Positions 18,358 through 26,584 of a stretch of 64,000 nucleotides of DNA are shown one piece after another (the stretch's first letter is position 1; every line of letters begins with the position of its first letter). The position numbers and the translations under genes were made by a program. The notes beneath the pieces are model-generated. The model did not search any database and had not been told where the DNA came from. It worked only from the letters and a program-made list of their open reading frames with translations. The stretch comes from Nostoc sp. UHCC 0702 (GTDB lineage: Bacteria > Cyanobacteriota > Cyanobacteriia > Cyanobacteriales > Nostocaceae): the NCBI GenBank assembly GCA_017164015.1, contig CP071065.1, forward strand, positions 4,193,918-4,257,917, read 5' to 3'.

Positions 18358-19572
18358 ATGCTAGTTTTAGAGTACAAAGTTAAAGCTAAGAAGCATCAAT
18401 ATGATGCAATTAACGAAGCTATCCGTACAACTAAATTCATCAGAAATAAAGCTATACGCTACTGGATGGATGCACCAAAAGAAGCCAAAGTTAATAAAAT
18501 TGCTTTGAATAATTACTCAACAGCATTACGGAAGGAATTTAAATTTGTTGAGAAATTAAATTCAATGGCTTGTCAATCTGCCACTGAAAGAGCGTGGCTA
18601 GCCATTGATAGGTTTTACCAGAATTGTCAGAAAAAAGTATCAGGTAAAAAGGGATATCCCAGATTTCAGAAAGATAACCGTTCGGTTGAGTATAAAACGT
18701 CAGGATGGGCTTTAAACGCTATCAAAAGACGTATTACCTTTACCGACAAAAAAGCTATAGGTGAGGTTAAATTACTTGGTAAATGGGATATTCAAACTTA
18801 CCCAGTCAAACAGATTAAGCGTGTTAGATTACTCAAAAAAGCTGATGGTTACTATTGCCAATTCTGCATTGATGTAGACGTTAAATCTGAATCCAGAATT
18901 GCTAATGGTGAAATCGGGCTAGATGTGGGTCTTGAATATTTTTACTCAGATTCCAAAGGTAATCATGAGGAAAATCCTAGATTTTTGAGTCAAGCTGAGA
19001 AAGCAATTAAACACGCTCAACGTCAAATTTACAAAAAAGAGAAAGGCAAAAACAAACGACGGATAGCCAGACAGAGATATCAAAGGAAGCATTTAAAAGT
19101 AAGTAGGCAACGGAAAGAACACGCCATGAGATTGGCGCGTAACGTATGCAAGGCTAACGCCTTAGTAGCCTATGAAGATTTAAATGTTAAAGGTATGGTG
19201 AAAAATCACGCTCTTGCCAAGAGTATTAATGATGCTTCTTGGTCAATGTTCCGTCGTTGGTTAGAATATTTTGCGGCTATATTTAACAGTACAGTTGTTG
19301 CTGTCAATCCGAGAATGACATCTCAAAAATGCTCAGATTGTGGTGCAATTGTGAAAAAATCCCTCTCAACTCGTAGCCATGTATGCAGTTGTGGCTGTAG
19401 TTTACAGAGGGATGTTAATGCTGCAAAAAATATTTTGAATCGCGGCATCGCTAGCTTGGGGCACAAGCGAAGTAACGCTTCAGGAGTCGGAACCTCTACG
19501 CTAATTGGCGTAAGCCTGTTAGAGCAAGTTCTGACGGTGAATGAAGAATCCCCCAACTTTACGACTAAGTGA
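18358..19572 (+). CDS. tnpB: TnpB RNA-guided nuclease of the IS200/IS605 element
   Basis: A 404-residue TnpB. The N-terminal helix-turn-helix/OB part is followed by a split RuvC fold with D189 (GLDVGLEYF), E273 (YEDLNV) and D352 (RDVNAAKN). A CxxC...CxC zinc ribbon (CSDCGAI and VCSCGC) sits before the last acidic residue. All catalytic residues are present. Proteins of this family cut DNA guided by a right-end-derived omega RNA and keep the element in the population. The stop codon lies inside the right-end hairpin, so the coding and RNA-end functions overlap. Confidence 0.93.
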   Translation: MLVLEYKVKAKKHQYDAINEAIRTTKFIRNKAIRYWMDAPKEAKVNKIALNNYSTALRKEFKFVEKLNSMACQSATERAWLAIDRFYQNCQKKVSGKKGYPRFQKDNRSVEYKTSGWALNAIKRRITFTDKKAIGEVKLLGKWDIQTYPVKQIKRVRLLKKADGYYCQFCIDVDVKSESRIANGEIGLDVGLEYFYSDSKGNHEENPRFLSQAEKAIKHAQRQIYKKEKGKNKRRIARQRYQRKHLKVSRQRKEHAMRLARNVCKANALVAYEDLNVKGMVKNHALAKSINDASWSMFRRWLEYFAAIFNSTVVAVNPRMTSQKCSDCGAIVKKSLSTRSHVCSCGCSLQRDVNAAKNILNRGIASLGHKRSNASGVGTSTLIGVSLLEQVLTVNEESPNFTTK

Positions 19573-19603
19573 GCGAAGCGATACTTAGTCGTAAAGTTGG
19601 GGG
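19430..19603 (+). ncRNA. Candidate omega RNA of the IS605 TnpB (position inferred)
   Basis: In this family the guide RNA is made from the 3' part of tnpB plus the right end, and its guide is the sequence just beyond the element. Here that would be host sequence from about 19604 on (starting AGTGTCAACTC). The region contains a perfect 21-bp stem (19550-19570 with 19583-19603). The 5' limit is a guess. Confidence 0.35.
19550..19603. repeat. Right-end stem-loop of the IS605 element
   Basis: A 21-base arm (19550-19570, CCCCCAACTTTACGACTAAG plus T) and its exact complement (19583-19603) around a 12-base loop. It overlaps the last codons of tnpB. Confidence 0.85.
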
Positions 19604-19606
19604 AGT

Positions 19607-19680
19607 GTCAACTCTTCTTCCAGTCGAATCGTTAAACGAGATTCTATAGCCACAAAAGTAATTCCTTCGTTTTTAGACAT
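19607..19680 (-). pseudogene. N-terminal piece of the plasmid-type gene cut by the IS
   Basis: ATG at 19680 opens MSKNEGITFVAIESRLTIRL followed by EEELT, then the frame runs into the element. The C-terminal part is at 17304-17796. The few codons at the junction that may have been lost cannot be defined by eye. Confidence 0.55.
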
Positions 19681-19688
19681 TACAGGTT

Positions 19689-19774
19689 GTTAGTACGATT
19701 TATTTTATCAGCAAATATTTTGAATACAAAAAACCGTACTAACTATATTGACAATAATCCTAACTTGTACTAAC
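19689..19774. promoter_or_regulatory. Three GTACTAAC motifs upstream of the interrupted plasmid-type gene
   Basis: GTTAGTAC at 19689-19696 and GTACTAAC at 19736-19743 and 19767-19774. The first two form an inverted pair 47 bases apart (centre to centre) and the last two repeat with 31-base spacing. They lie just upstream of the ATG at 19680, which suits an operator or iteron-like binding site. Confidence 0.45.
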
Positions 19775-19926
19775 ACAAGAATATAGGGTAAAGGAACAAC
19801 AAACCACTTTCCCCTTAAACACTAAAAGACTTACCAATTAGTTCACTCAATTCATAAAACAAAGGCGACCGCCTGTGTCTGGAAAACTTACGCGATCGCC
19901 TTTCCCCTAGAACGGAGATTTTCATT

Positions 19927-20186
19927 ATGAACCATCTTGCATATACACAGCAAGCAGTTGTTTCTCCTATTGACGAGCAAGCGCTAGCCCAAGCAGAACT
20001 CGAAAGCCACCTTGAGTCCCAAGCGCAAGCCGTAGCCCCAGCCAAAGATCCCCTCACCCAGCGCGATCGCCGCTCCCACCGCGATCGCTCTATTTGTGCG
20101 ACGGCTATCCCCTTTCCTCAGCATCTCCCCATTGTTCTGTAGCCCAATTCTGGAGGTCTGTGAAATTTTCCAACTTCATACCCTGA
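19927..20186 (+). pseudogene. Plasmid-type small gene, probably frameshifted
   Basis: ATG at 19927 with GGAG 10 bases upstream opens MNHLAYTQQAVVSPIDEQAL and AQAELESHLESQAQAVAP. After the HIP1-rich stretch near 20065-20095 the more protein-like sense is in another frame (LYLCDGYPLSSASPHC, then VAQFWRSVKFSNFIP, stop 20184-20186). In the start frame the product ends at 20142 in a less convincing tail. A leader hairpin AAAGGCGA...TCGCCTTT (19860-19902) precedes it. The function is unknown, and an intact 71-residue protein in the start frame is the alternative. Confidence 0.45.
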
Positions 20187-20305
20187 CTCTACTACACCGC
20201 TTCTTCACTTGAAAATATCTTGGTAATGACAAGGGCTTAAGGCAAGGGTATTGCAGCTAGATAAAAATAAAGGTTTCGGCTATTGTTTGCGTCAGTCCTG
20301 TCCCT

Positions 20306-20614
20306 CTATGTGGGACAACTGAAGATTGGATTAAGTTGCTCGTCATCATCGCCAGCCACATGCTCAGAGAATTGATGTATTTTTGTTGGACTTTTACCTT
20401 CTATTTCATAGCTAGGTTTGACTAAATTCATATAAATAGCTTTGGAGTTAGGATTGAGGGTAGCTAGTGTTCTATCATTTAAAAGCGGTTTATACCTTAG
20501 TCGGTATATTTGGTTGAGAAGTTTCCATTGATAATTTTGCAAACTTGGATTTTTAAAAGGTAACTTGCAATAGTGGTAATAAGCCGCACAGATATCATAT
20601 CTATTCCAGTACAT
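20306..20614 (-). CDS. Unknown accessory protein (102 residues)
   Basis: Starts MYWNRYDICAAYYHYCKLPF and contains many Tyr, Asn and Leu residues with no membrane segment. The opening WxRYDICxAYY resembles short proteins of unknown function that I associate with cyanobacterial plasmids. It lies at the right edge of the decayed island. A 34-base sequence containing TTTCGGCTATTGTTT flanks it on both sides (near 20260 and 20945), hinting that the segment moved as a unit. Confidence 0.55.
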   Translation of the reverse strand: MYWNRYDICAAYYHYCKLPFKNPSLQNYQWKLLNQIYRLRYKPLLNDRTLATLNPNSKAIYMNLVKPSYEIEGKSPTKIHQFSEHVAGDDDEQLNPIFSCPT

Positions 20615-20985
20615 AAATTTTTAAACTCCATGTTATACAGCTAATCAAAAATGTCTTAGCTTTAGTAATTATCTGTAAAAAACAAGCTTCTACCATTTGG
20701 GATTTTACTTAAACTTTACTATGGAAAATTTCAACGACGCCCAACCCAACACAAATCCTAGCATTACTTCACATCTGGTTTCATCTGGAAAAAAATATCT
20801 ATACTCACGCCATTATGCATTGAGAGTGTCAAACATATAGTTTTATCGTAGGGGACATTGCCGTGTTGCTATCAATATATTTGTATTATTTATGAATAAC
20901 GCAAAACTACACGCTGATTTCGGCAATTGATCAATTACCGCTAGGTGAAAACAAGGGTTTCGGCTATTGTTTCCCTAAGTGATGA
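20615..20985. other. Intergenic region without a gene
   Basis: AT-rich sequence with stops in all frames. The only feature noted is the second copy of the TTTCGGCTATTGTTT repeat near 20955, just past the regulator stop. Confidence 0.4.
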
Positions 20986-21660
20986 TTAAAGTGAATTACG
21001 AAAACGATAGCCAACCCCCCGCACGCTCTCAATCCAACTCAACCCACCAATCGAGTCAATCTTTTTGCGAATTCGTTGAATACACACATCAACCACATTG
21101 GTACTGGGGTTGAAATCATAGCCCCAGACATGTTCTAGGATTTGGGTGCGGGTAAAAACCCTTCCAGGAGAGCGCATCAAGTATTCCATCAGATTAAACT
21201 CACGGGTGGTAAGTTCCACAACCTGCCCATCACAAGTAACTTCTCGCGTGATCCGATCCAGCTTCAGGGGGCCGACGCAAAGCATATTTTGGCGATCGCT
21301 AAAACTTCGACGCATCACAGCATGAATGCGGGCAACTAATTCTTCCACAAAAAAAGGTTTGGCGATATAGTCATCTGCCCCAAGATTTAAACCTTCGAGC
21401 CGATCATCAAGTTCATTGCGAGCGGTTAACAAAATCACTGGCACATTCCGTCCTGCCTGTCGCAAACTTTTAAGGATAGCCAAACCATCCTTCCCCGGTA
21501 TCATGATATCCAGTACGATGGCGTCGTATTCATTTTCCATCGCTTGAATGTATGCATCATTGCCGTTGTCGCAGTAATCAACGACAAATCCCTGCTCTTT
21601 TAACCCAGCTTGAACGAAGTTAGCAATTTTTGTTTCGTCTTCAACAAACAGGACGTGCAT
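20986..21660 (-). CDS. OmpR-family response regulator (CusR/CopR-like), no adjacent kinase
   Basis: A 224-residue regulator. The receiver pocket is E7/D8, the phospho-acceptor D51 (VLDIMIPGKDG), and the GADDYIAKPF loop carries the lysine. The winged helix ends in WIESVRGVGYRFR. The overall pattern (HVLFVEDETKIANFV...GFVVDYCDNG) is that of the heavy-metal/CusR branch. In that branch a kinase gene normally follows, but here the next minus-strand gene is an unrelated small protein. A lone tnpB ends 21 bases upstream of the start codon, so the original promoter has probably been displaced. Confidence 0.9.
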   Translation of the reverse strand: MHVLFVEDETKIANFVQAGLKEQGFVVDYCDNGNDAYIQAMENEYDAIVLDIMIPGKDGLAILKSLRQAGRNVPVILLTARNELDDRLEGLNLGADDYIAKPFFVEELVARIHAVMRRSFSDRQNMLCVGPLKLDRITREVTCDGQVVELTTREFNLMEYLMRSPGRVFTRTQILEHVWGYDFNPSTNVVDVCIQRIRKKIDSIGGLSWIESVRGVGYRFRNSL

Positions 21661-21681
21661 GATTATTTACTGATTGGTAAA

Positions 21682-23055
21682 CTACCTACACCGATTTGGA
21701 GTACCAAATGCGGAGTAGGCTTTGTCCCAGATTTCACCACCAGTCGGAAACAATCTAAGTTGTCCTACGCCAGTTCCTACAACGGAGGGAACCTCCGCAA
21801 CGGACTGGCTCTCCAACAAGCAAGCAATCCCCGGAACTTCAGGGTTGTTTACGGAAGCCCCCAAAGCTGCAATGTTTAGTGCAGCATTAATATCAGCGTC
21901 ATGCTCAAAGCCACAATGCCCACACTTGAAAGACTTGTTAGAACGATAGGATTTACCTTTGACGGGGTGTACATGGTGACACCGCGAACAAGTCTGACTG
22001 GTATACGCTGGTGGAACAAATACGACTGGAACACCAGCAATATTCGCTTTGTAGTCAACAAATATCCGCAATTGGTAGAATGCCCAATTATTAGTTCTAC
22101 GGCGTTCAGTCTTGCTTCTAGGGTGCTGGTTGAGCGATTGTCTGATATTGGTCAAGTCTTCAAATGCCAAAGCAGAATTACTTCCTTTGGCAGATTGAAC
22201 CAACTGTTTAGAGATATTGTGATTCAGCCACTTTTGGAACCTTTGTTCTCTCCCAGAGAGCCTTCTCAACAGTTTTCTGGAACTGCGAGTGCGTTTGGAT
22301 TGAACATTAGCCCTGACTTTACTGTATCGGTCACGAGTGGATTGAATCTGTTTGCCACTCCAAGAGTCACCGTTGGAAGTAGTGGCAATGTCGCGCCGAC
22401 CAAGATCGACCCCAATCACACTTCGGCTACGCTCAGTGCTAGCCTTAGGCGTTTTACCCGTGGGATTGGTAGGCAGGTCAACACAAATATTGATGTAGTA
22501 GTCGCCGTGTTTGGTTTTATCCAACGTTGCTGCTGTCGGTACTTGTCCTTTCAGCAACGCCAACTGGTAATTACCAATCAACAACTTAAACTTTTTACGG
22601 CCACACATCAAAGTAACGCCCACGGTTTGCAGTTCTTCCAAGTACTGAAATGTTCGAGCATCCAAGCTCAAAGATGTTGGTCTAAACTTGTGAGCCACTT
22701 GCCGTCTTGGCGGTTTCCGTCGATGGCAAAGTGGCGTTAGCGTAGCGGTAGCGAGCTTGCGAGCGTCACCCGAAGTGTGGATTTGTTTAACTGCCTTGGC
22801 GTTACCAATCACGCGGCGAATAGCTTGGCAGACATGGTTTGCCTTAATGCCCGTAGCTTCACGAATTGGCTTGTAAACCAAGTGGTGAAGCTTGGTAGTA
22901 TTCCAGCATTTTTCACGCTTTGCGACTTCCAATATCTGATTGCAAGCATCAGCAAATCCCTGCAAAGTGCGGTCTATTTCAGAACGCAACTCTATAGGGA
23001 CTTGAAGTTTGCATTTTACAGATATTGTTTGCATTGCACTTGCACTAGAATTCAT
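21682..23055 (-). CDS. tnpB: Stand-alone TnpB nuclease with repeat-derived insertions
   Basis: A 457-residue TnpB without a tnpA partner. RuvC residues are D217 (GVDLGRRD), E299 (AFEDLTNI) and D388 (DADINAALN), with a CxxC...CxxC zinc ribbon (CSRCHHV, CGHCGF) between the last two. Three stretches look like in-frame insertions of genomic palindromes: near residues 95-110 (DNA 22725-22765), STERSRS near 208-214, and ESQSVAEVPSVVGTGVG near 414-432 (DNA 21768-21813). The last has an almost identical non-coding copy at 33081-33125. A hairpin CATTTGGTACTCCAAAT (near 21700) lies at the 3' end and may be the right end of the element. The catalytic residues are intact; activity with the insertions is uncertain. 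Confidence 0.9.
   Translation of the reverse strand: MNSSASAMQTISVKCKLQVPIELRSEIDRTLQGFADACNQILEVAKREKCWNTTKLHHLVYKPIREATGIKANHVCQAIRRVIGNAKAVKQIHTSGDARKLATATLTPLCHRRKPPRRQVAHKFRPTSLSLDARTFQYLEELQTVGVTLMCGRKKFKLLIGNYQLALLKGQVPTAATLDKTKHGDYYINICVDLPTNPTGKTPKASTERSRSVIGVDLGRRDIATTSNGDSWSGKQIQSTRDRYSKVRANVQSKRTRSSRKLLRRLSGREQRFQKWLNHNISKQLVQSAKGSNSALAFEDLTNIRQSLNQHPRSKTERRRTNNWAFYQLRIFVDYKANIAGVPVVFVPPAYTSQTCSRCHHVHPVKGKSYRSNKSFKCGHCGFEHDADINAALNIAALGASVNNPEVPGIACLLESQSVAEVPSVVGTGVGQLRLFPTGGEIWDKAYSAFGTPNRCR
21768..21813. repeat. GGAGCCAG...CTGGCG palindromic element inside tnpB
   Basis: CGCCAGTTCC...GGACTGGCTCTCC with an inner palindrome GGAGGGAACCTCC. It matches 33081-33125 almost base for base in inverted orientation. 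Other family members are at 9611-9657, 46432-46474 and 57817-57861. Confidence 0.8.
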
Positions 23056-23178
23056 CCAATTGTATCAGAAAACACAATGCACAGACTAGTGGCTAGCAAA
23101 ATATTTGCTAATTGTGAGGCAGCGCGTTGGGCGGGTTCCCCGACTTGTAGCGACTGCCAAATCCGCAAGGACTCAACT

Positions 23179-23222
23179 GTCCCCATCATTGTTTGTGCTG
23201 ACGCACAAACAATGATGGGGAC
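23179..23222. repeat. Perfect 20-bp stem-loop
   Basis: GTCCCCATCATTGTTTGTGC (23179-23198) and its exact complement (23203-23222) around TGAC. It is 124 bases upstream of the lone tnpB, next to a diverged GGGCGGGTTCCCCGAC palindrome near 23125. It may be a transposon end or a terminator. Confidence 0.65.
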
Positions 23223-23604
23223 GTTTCGCAATTAGCCCTCCATTCCTCCCGCCACCAATCTGAGTACAGATTTGGTGGGGGTCTCCTGGAGGTTTGAGAT
23301 GAAATTTATTTTCCCACCAAGTTGATTTCATAGTCTGGATGCTACCCGTCAAAAACTGCCAAAATGTAATGTATATTGCAGAGGTATACTAGCAGCCAAG
23401 AGGATGTCTGAAAAGTTTTTAGTTACAAAAAATCATGCTAATCGCCTTACCATAATGGAGATCGTGGCAAGATAAAAAACTCCACGCCTTCATAGCGCTC
23501 CTGGAGTTTTTGGGCATGGGGAAGAAGCTACCAATGCCCCAAGCGACTATTTCAGGCTATAACTGCGTTAACAGATTTAATTTGAAGTTTTAAATTATAC
23601 TATT
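23223..23604. other. Intergenic region upstream of the chloride transporter gene
   Basis: No gene seen. It contains an imperfect hairpin CCACCAATCTGAGTACAGATTTGGTGG (in two arms, 23250-23277) and CTCCACGCC...GGCGTGG-like partial pairs near 23480. No clear promoter could be assigned. Confidence 0.4.
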
Positions 23605-26337
23605 ATGTCGCTTCCTGTTCTTTCTCAGCGCTTTCGCAGCTGGTTGCAACCTAGAAGAGGTCTAGCGATCGCAGAAGCTTCTATTATTGGTCTGGTGGCG
23701 GCTTTGTCTGCGGTATTCCTAAAAGTGGGATCGGGATGGCTGGGGACATGGCGAGTCCATACTTCCCACGTTTTACCAGCATGGTTTGCTTTGCCAGTGG
23801 TGGGTTTAGTCTTTGGCTTTTTGGCTGGTGCTTTAGTGCAAAGGTTGGCACCGGAGGCATCGGGAAGCGGTATCCCCCAAGTGAAAGCCACTCTTGCCAA
23901 TGTTGCCAATGCATTATCATTGCGGGTGGCAATTGTCAAGCTATTGAGTGCCATGATTGCTTTAGGTTCAGGCATAACTCTAGGAAGGCAAGGCCCCACT
24001 GTGCAAGTAGGGGCAAGTTTGGCAGCGGGAATGAGTCGTTGGGTTCCCACTTCCCCAGATCATCGACGGCAGATGATTGCTGCTGGTGCTGGTGCAGGCT
24101 TGGCAGCAGCTTTCAATGCCCCCCTGGCGGGTGTATTATTTATCGTGGAGGAGTTACTTCAAGATTTATCTGGAATAACCCTAGGCACTGCCATCATCGC
24201 TTCCTTCATTGGTGGGGTAGTATCTCGGCTGTTGGGTGGCGGTAGTCTGGAACTCAATCTACAGTTACTCAACTACTCGAGCAAGTTCTCTCTGCCAGAA
24301 ATTCCTTTATTCCTGCTGTTGGGCATCTTAGCTGGGTTACTAGGTGCTTTGTTTAATCATGGCATCGTTAAAAGTATAAAATTTTATAAACGATTACATG
24401 TGAGTTTGCCGCTAAGAGTGGCTTTAGCTGGATTTATTTCCGGCATTGTAGTAGCAATACTTCCTGAGTATTTTCGTGATAATTCTGGTTTACGCGAATA
24501 TATAATTACTGGTAACGCAAATCCATCCTTGGCAGTGATGGTATTTGTGGCTCAGTTTATTCTCACCCTCATAGCATTTGGTTCCGGGGCACCAGGAGGT
24601 TTATTCGCCCCTAGTCTAATCTTGGGTTCTTGTTTAGGGCACTTGGTTGGTGTGTGCGAGTCCCAGTTATTGGGGGTGGGTTCTCCTACTACCTATGCTT
24701 TAGCGGGAATGGGGGGTTTTTTTAGCGCTGTTTCCAAAGTGCCAATCACGGCAATTGTGATTGTCTTTGAAATGACTACAGATTTCAATTTAGTGCTGCC
24801 TTTGATGATTGTGTCTGTAGTAGCTTACTTGGTTGCCGATAAAGTAGCACCAGGATCGCTTTACGATAAACTTTTACAATTGAACGGCATTGTAATCACT
24901 AAAGCAGCACCTAGCGATGGCATACTGAGAAATTTAACTGCTAAAGATGTCATGCAGCAACAGGTAGAGACTCTAGACGCAGACATGACCTTGGATGAAG
25001 CAAAGCAGGCATTTTCTCGTTCTCATCATCGTGGCTTCCCAGTGGTTGAGGACTCCAAGTTAGTAGGGATTGTAACGCAATCGGATTTAACCAAGATACA
25101 CAATCGCAACCTGCCTAATGATACTCCCTTGGGGGAGATTATGAGTTCCAGCCCGGTGACGGTGACACCCTTACACAATCTGAGGAATGTACTGTATTTA
25201 CTAGATCGCTATCAAATTAGTCGCTTACCCGTGGTAGAAGGAAGAAAATTAATTGGCATTATTACTCGTGCAGACATCATTCGCGCCGAAGTAGAGCATC
25301 TCAATTGTGAAGCTCCTAGCCCAAAACTACAAGCAGAACCTTCTTATGTAGTTTATCAAACGCGATCGCCCAGCATTGGTAGAGGTAGATTATTAGTACC
25401 AGTAGCGAATCCCGAAACCGCAGCCACCCTGTTACAAATGGCAGCAGCCATTGCCCGCGATCGCCATTATGAAATAGAGTGTGTGCAAGTGATGTTGATA
25501 TCACGTCACAGTTCTCCAACAGAAACACAAGTCAGAACAGCAAAAAGTCGCCGCTTGCTCAGACAGGCAGAAGTTTTGGCAAAAAAGTGGCGAATTCCCG
25601 TGCATACACAGATTCGAGTTGCCCACGATGCCGCCCAAGCAATCTTAGAGACAATCAACGAACGACACATAGATTTAATTTTGATGGGATGGAAAGGTAA
25701 CACATCTACCCCTGGTAGGATTTTTGGTAGTGTCGTAGATACTTTAATTCGCCAAGCCACTTGCGATGTCGTATTGGTAAAGTTAGGCAGGGGAGCTATT
25801 GAGCAGGGGGGCAGGGGGGCAGAGGGGCAGGGGGGCAGGGGGGCAGGGGTGCAGGGGGGCAGGGGAGAAAATTCTACCTCATCCCCCTTATCTCCCTCAT
25901 CCCCCTCATCTCCCTCATCCCCCCCCACTCCCCAATTCAACCGCTGGCTATTACCAATGGCTGGTGGCCCCAATTCTAGGGTGGCACTGAAGTTGTTACC
26001 TGCTTTGGTGACATTAGGTGATGAAGCAGAAATCCGCTTAACACAGGTGTTCAAGCCATCTGAAATTAAGCCAGATATGACAGTTTTAGAACAAGCCATC
26101 CGCCAACTCATCCGTCGCCGCAAACTGTCTGGTACAGTAGTTGCTGTGCCAGTACAAGCCAATTCAGTTGCCGAAGGCGTGATTAACTTAGTGAAAACTG
26201 AAGGTTATGATGTTGTTGTTTTAGGAGCTTCGCGTGAGGGATTATTGCAGCAGGCAATTCAAGGTAATATTCCGGAAGCGATCGCCTCTGGTGTGGAAAG
26301 TACGGTTATATTGGTCAGGGGCGCGATTAATGATTAA
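23605..26337 (+). CDS. ClC chloride channel/transporter with CBS pair and two Usp domains
   Basis: A 910-residue membrane protein. The ClC core spans about 20-430 with the signature loops GSGIPQVK, GRQGPTVQ and GAPGGLFAPSL. Two CBS domains follow (about 445-565), then a universal-stress-type domain (about 590-730) and a second one (about 775-905). The position of the gating glutamate in GREGP is Gln here (Q129). In the E. coli exchanger the E-to-Q change removes proton coupling, so this protein may behave as an uncoupled anion pathway, although many cyanobacterial relatives may share it. The two Usp domains are joined by a low-complexity linker (about 732-772) translated from GGGGCA and TCCCCCTCA tandem repeats, the same sequences that fill nearby spacers. 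Confidence 0.92.
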   Translation: MSLPVLSQRFRSWLQPRRGLAIAEASIIGLVAALSAVFLKVGSGWLGTWRVHTSHVLPAWFALPVVGLVFGFLAGALVQRLAPEASGSGIPQVKATLANVANALSLRVAIVKLLSAMIALGSGITLGRQGPTVQVGASLAAGMSRWVPTSPDHRRQMIAAGAGAGLAAAFNAPLAGVLFIVEELLQDLSGITLGTAIIASFIGGVVSRLLGGGSLELNLQLLNYSSKFSLPEIPLFLLLGILAGLLGALFNHGIVKSIKFYKRLHVSLPLRVALAGFISGIVVAILPEYFRDNSGLREYIITGNANPSLAVMVFVAQFILTLIAFGSGAPGGLFAPSLILGSCLGHLVGVCESQLLGVGSPTTYALAGMGGFFSAVSKVPITAIVIVFEMTTDFNLVLPLMIVSVVAYLVADKVAPGSLYDKLLQLNGIVITKAAPSDGILRNLTAKDVMQQQVETLDADMTLDEAKQAFSRSHHRGFPVVEDSKLVGIVTQSDLTKIHNRNLPNDTPLGEIMSSSPVTVTPLHNLRNVLYLLDRYQISRLPVVEGRKLIGIITRADIIRAEVEHLNCEAPSPKLQAEPSYVVYQTRSPSIGRGRLLVPVANPETAATLLQMAAAIARDRHYEIECVQVMLISRHSSPTETQVRTAKSRRLLRQAEVLAKKWRIPVHTQIRVAHDAAQAILETINERHIDLILMGWKGNTSTPGRIFGSVVDTLIRQATCDVVLVKLGRGAIEQGGRGAEGQGGRGAGVQGGRGENSTSSPLSPSSPSSPSSPPTPQFNRWLLPMAGGPNSRVALKLLPALVTLGDEAEIRLTQVFKPSEIKPDMTVLEQAIRQLIRRRKLSGTVVAVPVQANSVAEGVINLVKTEGYDVVVLGASREGLLQQAIQGNIPEAIASGVESTVILVRGAIND
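25792..25935. repeat. GGGGCAG / CCCTCAT tandem repeats inside the ClC gene
   Basis: GGGGGGCAG-type units (25795-25865) followed by CATCCCCCT/CATCTCCCT units (25880-25922), in frame, encoding a Gly/Gln then Ser/Pro linker between two Usp domains. Confidence 0.8.
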
Positions 26338-26340
26338 AAA

Positions 26341-26484
26341 GTGGGGACTGGGGACTGGGGACTGGGGACTGGGGACTGGGGACTGGGGACTGGGGACTGG
26401 GGACTGGGGACTGGGGACTAGGGACTAGGGACTAGGGACTGGGGACTGGGGACTGGGGACTGGGGACTGGGGACTAGGGACTGG
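26341..26484. repeat. GGGGACT heptamer tandem repeat (about 20 copies)
   Basis: Nearly uninterrupted (GGGGACT)n with a few GGGACTA variants, starting 3 bases after the ClC stop codon. Such short tandemly repeated repetitive (STRR) heptamers are known from heterocyst-forming cyanobacteria. A short inverted counterpart (CCCTAATCCCTAATCCCCAGTCCC) follows at 26560-26584. Confidence 0.95.
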
Positions 26485-26584
26485 GAAAAAATTCCAAAAT
26501 TTGGGATGGTTCAGAGCAAATTCCATAATTTTTCCTTTCCTCTTACCCAATCTCCAATCCCTAATCCCTAATCCCCAGTCCCTT

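Larger units (their letters stand above)
17797..19603. mobile_element. IS200/IS605-family insertion sequence (tnpA and tnpB divergent)
   Basis: Contains a Y1 transposase on the minus strand and TnpB on the plus strand. The left end carries imperfect hairpins (CCTGTGTCTTTAGACCAGG near 17810 and CGGTGAATTTATTCACCG near 17840). The right end carries a perfect 21-bp stem-loop at 19550-19603. Plasmid-type coding sequence resumes on both sides. The exact edges are estimated, since this family makes no target duplication. Confidence 0.85.
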
